In this document: in pieces, positions 1 through 9,300 of the stretch | Layout: each line of letters begins with the position of its first letter | Position numbering within the stretch: position 1 is the stretch's first letter | Source of the DNA: an uncultured bacterium | GTDB taxonomy: Bacteria > Bacillota > Clostridia > Lachnospirales > Lachnospiraceae | Assembly (NCBI GenBank): GCA_905215155.1 | Contig: CAJMPJ010000012.1 | Coordinates: 22,956 to 86,955 of the forward strand | DNA length: 64,000 nt | Reading direction: 5' to 3' | Notes under the pieces: model-generated | Databases searched by the model: none | What the model saw: only the letters and a program-made list of their open reading frames with translations | Told to the model about the DNA's origin: nothing | Program-made: the position numbers and the translations under genes

Positions 1-2
1 GC

Positions 3-359
3 GGCGGTTTTCTTCAGGTTTCCGGCCTTACCTACACCATCAATTCCCAGGCGGCCTCCAATGTCCAGTTGGACGAAAAAGGAAACTTTGTTCAAGTAAA
101 CGGTGCGTACCGTGTCTCTGATATTATGGTTGGTGATGAGGCCCTTGATGTTCATAAGACTTATACGGTGGCGTCCCACAACTACATGTTAAAATCAGGC
201 GGAGACGGGATGGCCATGTTTAAAGACAGCAAAATACTTCGTGATGAGGTGATCACAGACGTAGACATCCTTTCCTCCTATATCCGCAATCAGTTGGGCG
301 GCAACGTAGGTGAGGCGTATCAGGATCCTGCCGGTCAGGGCAGAATTACCATTCAGTAA
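3..359 (+). CDS. 5'-nucleotidase / metallophosphatase C-terminal end (partial)
   Basis: Only the last ~118 codons are in the window; the frame is open from base 3 to a TAA at 357-359. The opening GGFLQVSGLTYTI is the hallmark of the 5'-nucleotidase C-terminal domain, which binds the nucleoside part of the substrate, and the later NYMLKSGGDGMAMF also fits. In this family the N-terminal metallophosphatase domain, missing here, does the hydrolysis, and the enzyme is normally exported or wall-anchored to salvage nucleotides. No sorting signal is seen at the C-terminus, which ends soon after the domain. A hairpin terminator follows at once, so this is the last gene of its transcript. Confidence 0.85.
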   Translation, partial: GGFLQVSGLTYTINSQAASNVQLDEKGNFVQVNGAYRVSDIMVGDEALDVHKTYTVASHNYMLKSGGDGMAMFKDSKILRDEVITDVDILSSYIRNQLGGNVGEAYQDPAGQGRITIQ

Positions 360-371
360 AGTGCGGCATAC

Positions 372-405
372 AAAAGCCTGTTCCGTTTTTCGGGACAGGC
401 TTTTT
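372..405 (+). terminator. Rho-independent terminator after the 5'-nucleotidase gene
   Basis: AGCCTGT..CCG pairs with CGG..ACAGGCT around a run of five T, followed by TTTTT. It starts 13 nt after the stop codon and separates this gene from the acetyltransferase. Confidence 0.85.
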
Positions 406-480
406 CCAGGGTTGTATCTTTTTCCGGAGAATGATACACTGGTAAGAAAATGATGACCAAATACGCTAGGAGATGAAATT

Positions 481-1002
481 ATGTTTTTAAACGCCCCCCA
501 ATCCCGCTTTGAGGAAATATACAGAGTTTATGAAGAAGCTTTTCCAGAAGTGGAGCGCCGGACCAGAGAAGGCCAGAAAAAAGTCTTTCAAAATCCGGAT
601 TACAGAATCCGCATTGCAGAGGAGGAAGGAGAGGTTGCCGCATTCCTGGGATACTGGAATCTGCCGGGCTGTGTTTTTTTAGAACATCTTGCCACTGCGG
701 AAAAAAGCCGGGGAAAAGGTTATGGAAAATTACTGGTTGAAGAGGTATTAGCGGAAGCGGAAAAACCGGTTTTCCTTGAGATAGAGCCTGTAACAGAGGA
801 CGATCCGATGACAGCCCGCAGGGCCAGATTTTATGAACGTCTTGGGTTTTATCTTAACTCCTTTGATTACCTGCAGATGCCGTTAAAACCGGAAGATGAA
901 CCGATAAAGCTGATGATCATGAGCTATGGAGGTCCGGTGGCGGAAAAAGAATTTGATGTCTATAAAAAGGAAATATACCGGTTGGTCTACGGGGTAAATT
1001 AG
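481..1002 (+). CDS. GNAT family N-acetyltransferase
   Basis: A 173-residue protein with a single GNAT fold. The acetyl-CoA pyrophosphate-binding loop (motif A) is SRGKGYGKLL at residues 76-85, preceded by a beta-4-like strand (CVFLEHLAT, 64-72); motif B-like sequence ARFYERLGF follows near residue 120. The family moves an acetyl group from acetyl-CoA to an amine; the substrate cannot be read from the sequence. An AGGAGA Shine-Dalgarno ends 7 nt before the ATG. The gene stands alone between a terminator and a weakly spaced glycosyltransferase gene. No operon partner suggests a substrate. Confidence 0.85.
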   Translation: MFLNAPQSRFEEIYRVYEEAFPEVERRTREGQKKVFQNPDYRIRIAEEEGEVAAFLGYWNLPGCVFLEHLATAEKSRGKGYGKLLVEEVLAEAEKPVFLEIEPVTEDDPMTARRARFYERLGFYLNSFDYLQMPLKPEDEPIKLMIMSYGGPVAEKEFDVYKKEIYRLVYGVN

Positions 1003-1128
1003 TCCCATCTGCTTCTCCGGGTTCACAGAACAAGTCCTAAACGCATATATTTAACTTAGCAGAATAATTTGGGGTTCAAAGCCGGTTACCTGTAGGGAAC
1101 AAAAGATCCCCGGAAGGAGTTGTTCATA

Positions 1129-2241
1129 GTGAATCATTACAAAATATGTGTGTATGCCATTTGTAAAAATGAAGAGCAGTTTGTAGACCGCTGGATGGAT
1201 GCGGTATCCGAAGCTGATGAAGTAATTGTAACAGACACCGGTTCCACGGACGATACGGTGAAAAAGCTTAGGGAAAGAGGGGCTGTGGTTTACGAGGAAA
1301 ACATTTCTCCCTGGCGTTTTGATACAGCCCGGAATGTGGCTATGGATCATGTGCCTGAAGATGCTGATATATGTGTATCCAATGACCTTGATGAGGTCTT
1401 TGAACCAGGCTGGAGAAAGAAGCTGGAATCCTCCTGGAAACCGGACCAGACACGGGCTAGTTATTTATTTACATTTTCCACCAATCCTGACGGTACTCCT
1501 AAAAAACAGTTTACTATGGAGAAAATCCATGCAAGACATGGATACCGCTGGGTCCATCCGGTTCATGAGGTGTTGAAATACAGCGGCGAAAAACCGGAAA
1601 AAAATGGCTGGATCAATGGACTTGTTCTGAATCATTACCCGGATTTGTCAAAGCCAAGGACCCAGTACCTTCCTCTTTTGGAGTTATCCGTCAAAGAGAA
1701 CCCGGAAGATGACCGGGCTGCCTTCTGGCTTGGAAGAGAGTATGTATTTTATAAAGAGTATGACAAAGCAATCAAAATGTTAAAGCATCATCTTACGATG
1801 CCGTCAGCAACCTGGGCGGAAGAACGCAGCGCCTCCATGCGTTTTATTGCCCATTCTTATGATGCAAAAGGTGAAAAAGCAGAGGCCAGATCCTGGCTGT
1901 ATCGTGCACTTGCAGAATGTCCCATTGTCCGGGAGCCCTATGTTGCACTTGCAAAGGCTGGTTATCTGGAAAAAAACTGGCCCCTTTGCTATGCCATGGC
2001 GGAAAAAGGACTGACAATCACACAAAGCACCGGAAGCTATCTGGTGGACCCTGCAAGCTGGGGATATACATTATATGATTATTGCGCAATCAGTGCCTAT
2101 TGCCTGGGGATGTATGAACAATCCCTGGAATATGCCAAAAAGGCACTCAAGGAAGACCCTTCCAACGAGAGATTAAAAAATAATCTGAAACTCATAGAAT
2201 ACAGACTAAAAAAAGAACATGGTGAGGGGGTGGCATCATGA
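1129..2241 (+). CDS. Family 2 glycosyltransferase with C-terminal TPR repeats (copy 1)
   Basis: The N-terminal ~200 residues are a GT-A type family 2 glycosyltransferase: start of the fold at ICVYAICKNE, nucleotide-sugar binding region VTDTGSTDDT (residues 34-43) and a DxD-type metal site in NDLDE (95-99). The last ~170 residues are TPR-like helical pairs (FWLGREYVFYKEYDKAI; AKKALKEDPSNERLKNNL). I place the start at GTG 1129, 9 nt after AGGAG; a TTG at 1120 lies on top of that site. The stop overlaps the next start (ATGA). It is a close tandem paralogue of the following gene. The TPR part suggests a protein acceptor; flagellin or a surface protein is only inference from the nearby motility genes. 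Confidence 0.85.
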   Translation: MNHYKICVYAICKNEEQFVDRWMDAVSEADEVIVTDTGSTDDTVKKLRERGAVVYEENISPWRFDTARNVAMDHVPEDADICVSNDLDEVFEPGWRKKLESSWKPDQTRASYLFTFSTNPDGTPKKQFTMEKIHARHGYRWVHPVHEVLKYSGEKPEKNGWINGLVLNHYPDLSKPRTQYLPLLELSVKENPEDDRAAFWLGREYVFYKEYDKAIKMLKHHLTMPSATWAEERSASMRFIAHSYDAKGEKAEARSWLYRALAECPIVREPYVALAKAGYLEKNWPLCYAMAEKGLTITQSTGSYLVDPASWGYTLYDYCAISAYCLGMYEQSLEYAKKALKEDPSNERLKNNLKLIEYRLKKEHGEGVAS

Positions 2242-3350
2242 GCAAATTAAAAATCTGTGTGTATGCTATTTGTAAAAATGAAGTTAAATTTGTCGACAAA
2301 TGGATGGATTCCATGAAGGAAGCGGATCTGATTGTGGTCACCGATACCGGTTCAGACGATGGCACCGTAGAAAAGTTAAGAGAGCGGGGAGCCATTGTCT
2401 ATGTAGATATTGTAAAACCATGGAGATTTGATGTAGCCAGAAATATTTCTCTCGATCATGTCCCAGAGGATGTGGATATTTGCGTTTGCACAGATTTGGA
2501 TGAAGTGTTTAACCCTGGCTGGCGGAAGAAGCTGGAGGAGGCATGGCTGAACCACAAGCCCATACATCAAGGTCCCATTGCGAAGACAGGACGTTATCTA
2601 TACAACTGGAGTGTGAAGAAAGACGGAACTCCGGATGTCCAGTTTTATTACTTTAAGGTCCATGAGCGGAAAGGCTTCCGGTGGAAATGCCCCATTCATG
2701 AATTTGTTCAATACTATGGGGAAGTGCCCCTGGAAACCATATATATAGAAGGAATGGTCCTCAGTCATTATCCCGATCCCTCAAAATCCCGCGGCTCCTA
2801 TCTGCCGCTTTTGGAGCTTGCAGTGAAGGAAGCGCCGGAAGATGAAAGAATGCGTTACTATCTTGGTAGAGAGTATATGTATAAAGGTGAGTGGCAGAAA
2901 TGCATTGATACCTTAAAGGACTATTTAAACCTTCCTTCTGCAGGCTGGAATGATGAGCGCTGTGCAGCGATGCGGTGGATCGCAAGATCTTATTATCGGC
3001 TGGGAAATACGAAGGAAGCATACAACTGGTATTTTAAAGCGATCGCAGAGGTTCCTTCTATGAGGGACCCCTATGTGGAATTTGCTAAAATGTGTTATGA
3101 GCTGAAAGACTGGCCCATGTGCTATTTCCTGGCAGAAGAGGCATTAAAGATCAAAGAGAAATCCAGGACCTTTGTCAATATGGGGTATTCCTGGGATTAC
3201 ACTCCCGATGATCTGTGTGCCATCGCAGCTTATCGGCTGGGGATGCTTGATGTATCAGAAGAGCATGCCGTAAAAGCGCTGGAACATGCTCCCGAAGATC
3301 CCCGTTTACAGAGTAATTTGAGATTAATCAAAGCTGCAAAAAAGAAATAG
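2238..3350 (+). CDS. Family 2 glycosyltransferase with C-terminal TPR repeats (copy 2)
   Basis: A 370-residue paralogue of the preceding gene with the same layout: fold start KICVYAICKNE, VVTDTGSDDGT (residues 33-43), metal-binding-type TDLDEVF (85-91), then TPR helices (YYLGREYMYKGEWQKCI; AVKALEHAPEDPRLQSNL). The 4-bp ATGA overlap means the two are co-translated from one mRNA. The copies differ most between the metal site and the TPR part (for example YNWSVKKDGTPDVQFYY), where acceptor choice is expected, so they may add different sugars or act on different acceptors. A strong terminator ends the pair. Confidence 0.85.
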   Translation: MSKLKICVYAICKNEVKFVDKWMDSMKEADLIVVTDTGSDDGTVEKLRERGAIVYVDIVKPWRFDVARNISLDHVPEDVDICVCTDLDEVFNPGWRKKLEEAWLNHKPIHQGPIAKTGRYLYNWSVKKDGTPDVQFYYFKVHERKGFRWKCPIHEFVQYYGEVPLETIYIEGMVLSHYPDPSKSRGSYLPLLELAVKEAPEDERMRYYLGREYMYKGEWQKCIDTLKDYLNLPSAGWNDERCAAMRWIARSYYRLGNTKEAYNWYFKAIAEVPSMRDPYVEFAKMCYELKDWPMCYFLAEEALKIKEKSRTFVNMGYSWDYTPDDLCAIAAYRLGMLDVSEEHAVKALEHAPEDPRLQSNLRLIKAAKKK

Positions 3351-3729
3351 AAGAAAACGGTCCCTGACTGCTGGTTCTATTTCATAATGATACAAATACG
3401 TCTTGATTGGGCTTAAACCAGAATCAAGACGTATTTTAATTGCGGTTATTTTTTGATATTAAATCACAATTAACTACATTTTCTGTATCCAAGCCTTATT
3501 TGTCTGATATGTGTATTGACAATTTATTAATATAAAAAAACAGCTTATAAAGAATATATAGAATAAATATTACAATAAAAATCGACAAATTTTTACAATT
3601 GATATAACAAAAACCAATAAAAGTTTGAAAAGTCAAACATGCTTCCCTTAAACTTGCGTTGCGTTACAATCATAATGGTTGTATTATATTGGATATGAAA
3701 AAGTATGTGCAATCACGGAGGACATTCAA
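3351..3729 (+). other. Intergenic region: terminator, then AT-rich upstream region of the chemoreceptor gene
   Basis: The first 90 bases hold the terminator of the glycosyltransferase pair. The remaining ~290 bases are very AT-rich with no open frame of note. TACAAT with upstream TTGCGT lies near 3654-3675 but the spacing is poor, and no TAAA-N15-CCGATAT sigma-28 match is seen, so no promoter is called. Confidence 0.5.
3395..3440 (+). terminator. Strong terminator after the glycosyltransferase pair
   Basis: AATACGTCTTGATT (3395-3408) pairs perfectly with AATCAAGACGTATT (3422-3435): a 14-bp stem followed by T-rich sequence. Confidence 0.85.
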
Positions 3730-5469
3730 ATGATAAAATCGAAAATGCATCGATTGCAGGTAAGAGGAAAGCTGATTTTATTTGTCAGTGTTATGGTATT
3801 TTTTACAATTCTTGCGCTGACATCAATTTTTTACGTAAGTTTAAATCGTGCATATCAAAACTGGATTAATGAAAGTTATCAAAGCTATGACCAGAAGATA
3901 AAGATAGCAGTCGAAAATATGGTAAGTGTGCTGGAAGTCAATTACAAGCGGTATGAAAATGGAGAGATCACAGAAGCAGAAGCCCGAAAAAATGCGGAGA
4001 GCCTGGTACGTGACTCCAGGTATGACAACGGAAACGGCTATTTCTGGGCGGATACTTCCAAAGGCATTTGTGCGGTACATAGGAATCCGGAATATGAAGG
4101 CAAGGAACGCTACGACGATAAGGATATGGCAGGAAACTTTTATATCCGGGATTTGATTAAAAGCGGCTCCAAATCAGGAGGCGGATATACGGACTTTTAT
4201 TTTACAAAACCCGGACAGGATGGCGTATTTGCAAAACGGGCTTATACCCTTAAATTTGAACCCTATGACTGGTACATCAGCACTGGAAATTATATTGATG
4301 ACATCGACCGGGCGGTTGCAGAGCACCAGAAGGAGAAAATGACAGAGGTGGTACTGCTCCTGGCGGTTGCGGTCGCTGTATGTGTGGTGGGACTTTTGAT
4401 ACTCGCTTCCGTGCTGCACCGGATCACCGCCCCTCTGACCCCTATCGCCGGTCGTTTAAAGCTTCTGGCGGAAGGAGATGTGCAGACACCCCCCGTTACC
4501 ATCAGCCAGACCGGGGATGAGATGGAAGTGTTATCCCGTGCCACCGATGAGCTTATAACAGAAATGAAAGAAGTGGTCAATGATATCACCAGACATATGA
4601 AAAGCATGTCTCTGGGGGATATGACACTTCCGGTGGATAAGGTTTATGCCGGTGACTTTGCCCCCATCCATGATTCCCTGGTTTTGATTTATCAGCAGTT
4701 AAATAGGACTCTGCTGACCATCAGTCAGTCTGCGGAACAGGTCAATGCCGGTTCCACCCAGGTGGCAGATGCAGCACAGGCTCTGGCAGCAGGAGCGACG
4801 GAGCAGGCAGGCACCATTGAAGAACTCTCTTCCTCCATTGCGGAAGTTTCTGATAAGGTGGAACAGAGCGCCGCTCATATTGAAGAAGCAACCGGTTATG
4901 TGGAACAAACCGTAATGCGGGTGGAAGAAAGCAATGCCAGGATGCAGCAGATGCTAAGTGCGATGGATGAAATCAAAAGCGCTTCTGACGAGATCGGAAA
5001 GATCACAAAAGAGGTGGATGCCATTGCCTCCCAGACCAATTTACTGGCCTTGAATGCTGCAGTGGAAGCTGCACGTGCCGGTGAGGCAGGAAAAGGCTTT
5101 GCTGTTGTGGCAGATGAAGTGCGCACGCTTGCAGCAAATGTAGCCGAAGCCGCAAAGAAAACCGCAGAATTGGTTGAAAATGCAACCCATGCAGTGGAGG
5201 GAGGCTTAGTCATTGCCAAAGAAAATGCAGAGATTCTTGGGGAAGTGACCGGTCAGGCCAATCAGGTAAAGGTGCTTATGGAAAATGTAGAGCGTGCGTC
5301 CAGAGAACAGGCAGAGGCCATGAATGAAGTTACTTATGGAATCGGTCAGATTTCCGCTGTGGTACAAAGCAATGCAGCTACAGCAGAAGAAAGCTCTGCT
5401 TCCAGTGAGGAGCTTTCCGCACAGGCCAATGTTTTACGAAATGAAGTTGAAAAATTTAAGATTGTATAA
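3730..5469 (+). CDS. Methyl-accepting chemotaxis protein, single-Cache type
   Basis: A 579-residue chemoreceptor. Order: TM1 (about 14-36), an extracellular sCache_2-like domain ([36 protein letters not shown]), TM2 (about 205-228), HAMP, then the cytoplasmic coiled coil. The conserved hairpin tip that binds CheA and CheW ([19 protein letters not shown]) lies near residues 430-455. Cache domains of this kind usually sense small organic ligands; the ligand here is unknown. I use ATG 3730 because GGAGGA ends 7 nt upstream; an in-frame TTG at 3679 would add 17 residues before TM1. It has its own weak terminator and is not joined to the che operons, but it should signal to the CheA encoded at 53632-55767. 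Confidence 0.95.
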   Translation: MIKSKMHRLQVRGKLILFVSVMVFFTILALTSIFYVSLNRAYQNWINESYQSYDQKIKIAVENMVSVLEVNYKRYENGEITEAEARKNAESLVRDSRYDNGNGYFWADTSKGICAVHRNPEYEGKERYDDKDMAGNFYIRDLIKSGSKSGGGYTDFYFTKPGQDGVFAKRAYTLKFEPYDWYISTGNYIDDIDRAVAEHQKEKMTEVVLLLAVAVAVCVVGLLILASVLHRITAPLTPIAGRLKLLAEGDVQTPPVTISQTGDEMEVLSRATDELITEMKEVVNDITRHMKSMSLGDMTLPVDKVYAGDFAPIHDSLVLIYQQLNRTLLTISQSAEQVNAGSTQVADAAQALAAGATEQAGTIEELSSSIAEVSDKVEQSAAHIEEATGYVEQTVMRVEESNARMQQMLSAMDEIKSASDEIGKITKEVDAIASQTNLLALNAAVEAARAGEAGKGFAVVADEVRTLAANVAEAAKKTAELVENATHAVEGGLVIAKENAEILGEVTGQANQVKVLMENVERASREQAEAMNEVTYGIGQISAVVQSNAATAEESSASSEELSAQANVLRNEVEKFKIV

Positions 5470-5517
5470 AATTTTTGAAAAACTGAATTAATTCAAACAA
5501 TACATACGATTATAGGG

Positions 5518-5546
5518 AGCCAGAGTCGAAAATACGCTGGCTTTTC
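5518..5546 (+). terminator. Weak terminator after the chemoreceptor gene
   Basis: AGCCAG (5518-5523) pairs with CTGGCT (5537-5542), followed by TTTTCT; a 6-bp stem with a 13-nt loop. Confidence 0.55.
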
Positions 5547-5588
5547 TGCATTATTTTGTACTTTTTTCACAATAAATCTAAGAAGCTG

Positions 5589-5617
5589 TTGAATAAAAAA
5601 CATGCATGTGATACCAT
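5589..5617 (+). promoter_or_regulatory. Possible sigma-A promoter of kduI
   Basis: TTGAAT (5589-5594), 17 nt, TACCAT (5612-5617), about 50 nt before the kduI start. Each box matches the consensus at four of six positions. Confidence 0.35.
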
Positions 5618-5664
5618 GGGAGTGGTCAGTTATTTCTATATAAAAAGAAGGAGGGTTTTAATAA

Positions 5665-6507
5665 ATGGATATCCGTTATTCAGCAAATCAGAAAGATTTT
5701 AAACGTTATACAACAGAAGAAACCAGAAAAGAGTTTTTAATTGAAAATTTATACGTTGCCAATGAAGTGGTTGCTGTTTACTCCCATGTAGACCGTATGG
5801 TTACCCTGGGCTGCATGCCGACAACAGAGACTGTTTCCATCGACAAGGGGATTGATATTTGGAAAAATTTTGGTACAGGCTATTTCCTTGAGAGACGCGA
5901 GATCGGTATTTTCAATATCGGTGGAGCAGGAACCATTGCAGCAGATGGGGAAGAGTTTAAGATGGGATATAAAGACTGCTTATACATCACCAAAGGGACC
6001 AGGGAGGTTACCTTTTCAAGCGCAGATGCGGCAAATCCTGCAAAATTCTATATGGTAAGTGCTCCTGCGCATAAGGCTTGCAAGACGACCTTTATTCCGA
6101 TTGAAAAGGCAGCAAAGAAACCTCTTGGCGCCATGGAGACCTCCAACAAACGTGTCATCAACCAGTTCATTCATCCGGATGTACTGGAGACCTGCCAGCT
6201 TTCCATGGGTATGACTGTTTTAGACCCAGGCAGCGTATGGAACACCATGCCGTCCCATACCCATGAGAGACGTATGGAAATCTATATGTACTTCGAGATT
6301 CCAGAAAACAATGTGGTATTCCATATGATGGGCGAAGGCAATGAGACAAGACACATCGTTATGCAGAATGAGCAGGCTGTGATCAGCCCCTCCTGGAGCA
6401 TTCACTCCGGTGCCGGCACCAGCAATTACACCTTCATCTGGGCCATGGGCGGTGAGAACCAGGCATTCGATGATATGGATACCATTCCTACAACTGAATT
6501 AAGATAG
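5665..6507 (+). CDS. kduI: 5-dehydro-4-deoxy-D-glucuronate isomerase
   Basis: At 280 residues it has the normal length of KduI, the cupin-fold isomerase that converts 5-keto-4-deoxyuronate to 2,5-diketo-3-deoxygluconate in pectin and uronate breakdown. The zinc ligands are visible: H198 and H200 in PSHTHERRME, E205, and H247 in SWSIHSGAG. The N-terminus (MDIRYSANQKDFKRY) is typical. AGGAGG lies 9-10 nt before the ATG. It is monocistronic, between two terminators, and none of its pathway partners (kduD, kdgK, kdgA, pectate lyases) is next to it. That isolation inside a motility region is unusual for the family. Confidence 0.95.
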   Translation: MDIRYSANQKDFKRYTTEETRKEFLIENLYVANEVVAVYSHVDRMVTLGCMPTTETVSIDKGIDIWKNFGTGYFLERREIGIFNIGGAGTIAADGEEFKMGYKDCLYITKGTREVTFSSADAANPAKFYMVSAPAHKACKTTFIPIEKAAKKPLGAMETSNKRVINQFIHPDVLETCQLSMGMTVLDPGSVWNTMPSHTHERRMEIYMYFEIPENNVVFHMMGEGNETRHIVMQNEQAVISPSWSIHSGAGTSNYTFIWAMGGENQAFDDMDTIPTTELR

Positions 6508-6520
6508 TTTTTTCTTTGCG

Positions 6521-6553
6521 GCAGATACATTCTACGGGATGTATCTGCTTTTT
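6521..6553 (+). terminator. Terminator after kduI
   Basis: GCAGATACAT (6521-6530) pairs perfectly with ATGTATCTGC (6539-6548), followed by TTTTT. Confidence 0.85.
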
Positions 6554-6725
6554 GCTGCCAGAAAACGGAATAGTGTCGGATCATTGAGGGTATTCTCTTA
6601 TGGACAGTCATTTCTATTCAAATCATGTGAAATCTCTGTGAAAATGTAGAAATTCCCGGGATCATTTGTTACAATATGTCTCAGAAATACACGGAGAGAA
6701 AGAGATCTGATTTCAGGAGGTTGCA

Positions 6726-7403
6726 ATGGAACAGTTAAAGATATTAGTGGTCGATGACGAAGCAAGAATGAGAAAACTGGTTAAGGATTTTTTGAGCGTA
6801 AAGGGCTTTACTGTGGCGGAGGCGTCCAATGGAGAAGAAGCGGTGGATGTGTTCTTTGAGCAGAAAGACATTGTACTCATTATCCTTGATGTAATGATGC
6901 CCAAGATGGATGGCTGGGAGACGCTGAAAACCATCCGCAAATATTCCCAGGTTCCCATCATCATGCTGACGGCAAGAGGAGAAGAACGGGATGAATTACA
7001 GGGCTTTGATCTGGGCGTGGATGAATATATTTCAAAGCCCTTCAGTCCCAAAATTCTGGTAGCCAGGGTGGAAGCCATTTTAAGAAGAAGCAATGCAGTG
7101 CCTGCAGATGAAGTGGAGATTGGAGGAATCTGTATCGACAAGGCCGCCCATCAGGTGACCATTGACGGGAAAAACATTGAATTGAGCTATAAGGAATTTG
7201 AACTGCTCGCTTATTTTCTGGAAAATCAGGGAATTGCCCTGTCCAGGGAAAAGATTTTGAATAATGTATGGAATTACGATTATTTCGGAGATGCCAGAAC
7301 CATAGATACCCATGTGAAAAAGCTGAGAAGCAAGATGGGAGACAAAGGAGATTATATCAAAACCATATGGGGAATGGGATATAAATTTGAGGTGAATCAA
7401 TGA
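6726..7403 (+). CDS. OmpR/PhoB-family response regulator
   Basis: A 225-residue regulator with a receiver domain and a winged-helix DNA-binding domain. Receiver residues: acidic pair D10/D11, phospho-acceptor D55 (IILDVMMPKMDG), T82 and K104 (YISKPFSP). The C-terminal half has the OmpR signature (LSYKEFELLAYFLENQG; RTIDTHVKKLRSKMG; IKTIWGMGYKF). An AGGAGG site precedes the ATG. The stop overlaps the start of the histidine kinase gene by 4 bp, so the two are a cognate pair. Its target genes cannot be told from the sequence; no transporter or resistance gene is adjacent. Confidence 0.93.
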   Translation: MEQLKILVVDDEARMRKLVKDFLSVKGFTVAEASNGEEAVDVFFEQKDIVLIILDVMMPKMDGWETLKTIRKYSQVPIIMLTARGEERDELQGFDLGVDEYISKPFSPKILVARVEAILRRSNAVPADEVEIGGICIDKAAHQVTIDGKNIELSYKEFELLAYFLENQGIALSREKILNNVWNYDYFGDARTIDTHVKKLRSKMGDKGDYIKTIWGMGYKFEVNQ

Positions 7404-8935
7404 AACATTCCATTAAAGTGCGTTACGCCATCATCTTTGTGGGCCTGATGGCATTTATGCTTCTTTCTACCTGGTGTGCCAACAGCTGGTTCCTGGAACG
7501 TTTTTATACCAGTGATAAGGTGCACATTCTGGAAAAAGCCTACACGGAGATCGACAACATGGTGGCACAGGCCAATAAAAGCGGCAAAGGGATCATTGAT
7601 TATTATAAAGCTACCTATGATCAGGACTATAAAAATGAAGGTCCTGCCCAGAAGCTGTTCCGCACCATGGGGGAGAAATATAACTTAATGCTGGTCCTCA
7701 TCGACAGCACCACGGATGAGGCACTTATGTCAACCAGCGGTGACCGGCAGTTTTTAAAAAACAAGGTGGAGGACTACATCTTTGGAAAGGATATGCCCGA
7801 TGCCAGTGTCTTAAAGAAGCATGATAATTATGTGATCCAAAAGACTTATGACCACCGCTCCGATTCTTATTATCTGGAAAGCTGGGGGTATTTTTCGGAC
7901 AATAAAACCATTTTTCTCCTGTCCATTCCGCTTGCCAGCATCCGGGAAAGTGTTTCCCTTTCCAACCGGTTCCTGGCTTATGTGGGGATTGTGGCACTTT
8001 TAATAGGAAGTATTATTATTTACCTGACAACCAAAAGGATCACTTCCCCCATTCTCACCCTTGCTAACTTATCGGAAAAGATGTCTGATCTTGACTTTGA
8101 TGTGAAATACAATGGAACAGAGGAAGACGAGATCGGTGTGCTGGGAAACAGCATGAATAAGCTGGCCGACCGGTTAAAAGATACCATTGGAAAACTGCGG
8201 GCAGCTAATGAGGAGCTGCAAAAGGACATAGAAGAAAAAGTGAAAATTGACGAGATGCGGAAGGATTTCATTGCCAATGTATCCCATGAACTGAAAACTC
8301 CCATCGCCCTGATCCAGGGATATGCAGAGGGGCTGACGGAAGGAATGGCCGAAGACCCGGAAAGCAGGGATTATTACTGCGAAGTCATTATGGATGAAGC
8401 CAATAAGATGAATAAAATGGTTCGCCAGCTCCTGAATCTTACAGCCCTTGAATTTGGCAATGACAGCCTGCAGCTGGAACGGTTTGATTTAACAGAGCTG
8501 ATCCGTGGTGTGATTAGTTCGGCGGGAATTTTGATTCAGCATAAGGAGGCCACTGTAAAACTGGAGGATTCCGGTCCCATTTTTGTTTACGCCGATGAAT
8601 TTAAAATTGAAGAAGTCATCACCAACTATTTAAATAATGCCCTCAATCATTTGTCGGGAGAACGTAACATCGTCATCACTGCGGAGGAAAATGGGGAAAA
8701 AGCCCTGGTAACGGTGTTCAATACGGGACAAAGCATACCAGAGGAGGATTTATCAAAATTATGGACCAAATTCTTTAAAGTGGATAAAGCCCATACCAGG
8801 GAATACGGAGGCAGCGGCATTGGACTCTCTATCGTAAAGGCAATCATGGATTCCCACAGGCAATCCTGCGGCGTCCGCAACGTGGTAGGCGGAGTGGAAT
8901 TCTGGTTTACTCTGGAGTGTTACAGGGAAACTTAA
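7400..8935 (+). CDS. Sensor histidine kinase
   Basis: A 511-residue membrane kinase: TM1 (about 9-28), a ~160-residue extracellular sensor region without a recognised motif, TM2 (about 191-211), HAMP (TTKRITSPILTLANLSEKM), then a HisKA domain with phospho-acceptor H296 in ANVSHELKTPIALIQGYAEG. The ATPase domain shows the N box (NYLNNALNH), G1-like FNTGQSIPEEDL and G2 GGSGIGLSIVK. The ATGA overlap with the preceding regulator makes these a matched two-component system. Its signal is unknown. Confidence 0.93.
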   Translation: MKHSIKVRYAIIFVGLMAFMLLSTWCANSWFLERFYTSDKVHILEKAYTEIDNMVAQANKSGKGIIDYYKATYDQDYKNEGPAQKLFRTMGEKYNLMLVLIDSTTDEALMSTSGDRQFLKNKVEDYIFGKDMPDASVLKKHDNYVIQKTYDHRSDSYYLESWGYFSDNKTIFLLSIPLASIRESVSLSNRFLAYVGIVALLIGSIIIYLTTKRITSPILTLANLSEKMSDLDFDVKYNGTEEDEIGVLGNSMNKLADRLKDTIGKLRAANEELQKDIEEKVKIDEMRKDFIANVSHELKTPIALIQGYAEGLTEGMAEDPESRDYYCEVIMDEANKMNKMVRQLLNLTALEFGNDSLQLERFDLTELIRGVISSAGILIQHKEATVKLEDSGPIFVYADEFKIEEVITNYLNNALNHLSGERNIVITAEENGEKALVTVFNTGQSIPEEDLSKLWTKFFKVDKAHTREYGGSGIGLSIVKAIMDSHRQSCGVRNVVGGVEFWFTLECYRET

Positions 8936-8950
8936 TTTTACGAATCTACT

Positions 8951-8980
8951 CTTATCATGGGATTCCCATAAGCCGATAGT
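8951..8980 (+). promoter_or_regulatory. Inverted repeat with adjacent sigma-28-like -10 element before the YjfB-type gene
   Basis: ATGGGA-T-TCCCAT (8957-8969) is followed at once by AGCCGATAGT, where CCGATAG (8973-8979) resembles the sigma-28 -10 box CCGATAT. No good TAAA -35 box lies 15 nt upstream, so sigma-28 use is only suggested. The gene starts ~60 nt downstream. Confidence 0.35.
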
Positions 8981-9037
8981 TACCATGTAGCCAATGTTTG
9001 GAATTACCGAAAGTGCAGATTCGTGAAGGGAGAACCT

Positions 9038-9229
9038 ATGGATATTGCAGCAGTCAGTATGGAGATGAGTACCGCCAGATTACAGCAAAGCGCAAGTCTT
9101 AGTGTCGCAAAGAAAGCCATGGATTATCAGGAACAGCAGGCTGCAGGACTGCTTGACATGATGAGCCAGACAGCATCTGCTCAGCTTCCCGGAAGCGGTG
9201 TGGGACACATAATTGATGTAAAAGCATAG
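9038..9229 (+). CDS. YjfB-family putative motility protein
   Basis: A 63-residue protein starting MDIAAVSMEMSTARLQQ, matching the small YjfB ('putative motility protein') family found in flagellated Firmicutes. It is helical and Ala/Gln/Met-rich, with no membrane segment or signal peptide. The biochemical role is unknown. I use ATG 9038, preceded by AAGGGAG; an in-frame GTG at 9023 overlaps that site. A sigma-28-like -10 box ~60 nt upstream fits a late flagellar gene. A terminator follows. Confidence 0.75.
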   Translation: MDIAAVSMEMSTARLQQSASLSVAKKAMDYQEQQAAGLLDMMSQTASAQLPGSGVGHIIDVKA

Positions 9230-9245
9230 ATCTGTCAACCACATG

Positions 9246-9292
9246 AAAATGCGTCTTAAATAGCTTTTAAGCTGTTTCAAGACGCATTTTTT
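9246..9292. terminator. Bidirectional terminator between the YjfB-type gene and the convergent glycosyltransferase
   Basis: AAAATGCGTCTT (9246-9257) pairs with AAGACGCATTTT (9279-9290), giving a T-run on both strands. A smaller AGCTT/AAGCT hairpin sits in the loop. It ends 9 nt before the stop of the minus-strand gene at 9301. Confidence 0.85.
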
Positions 9293-9300
9293 GTATATCT

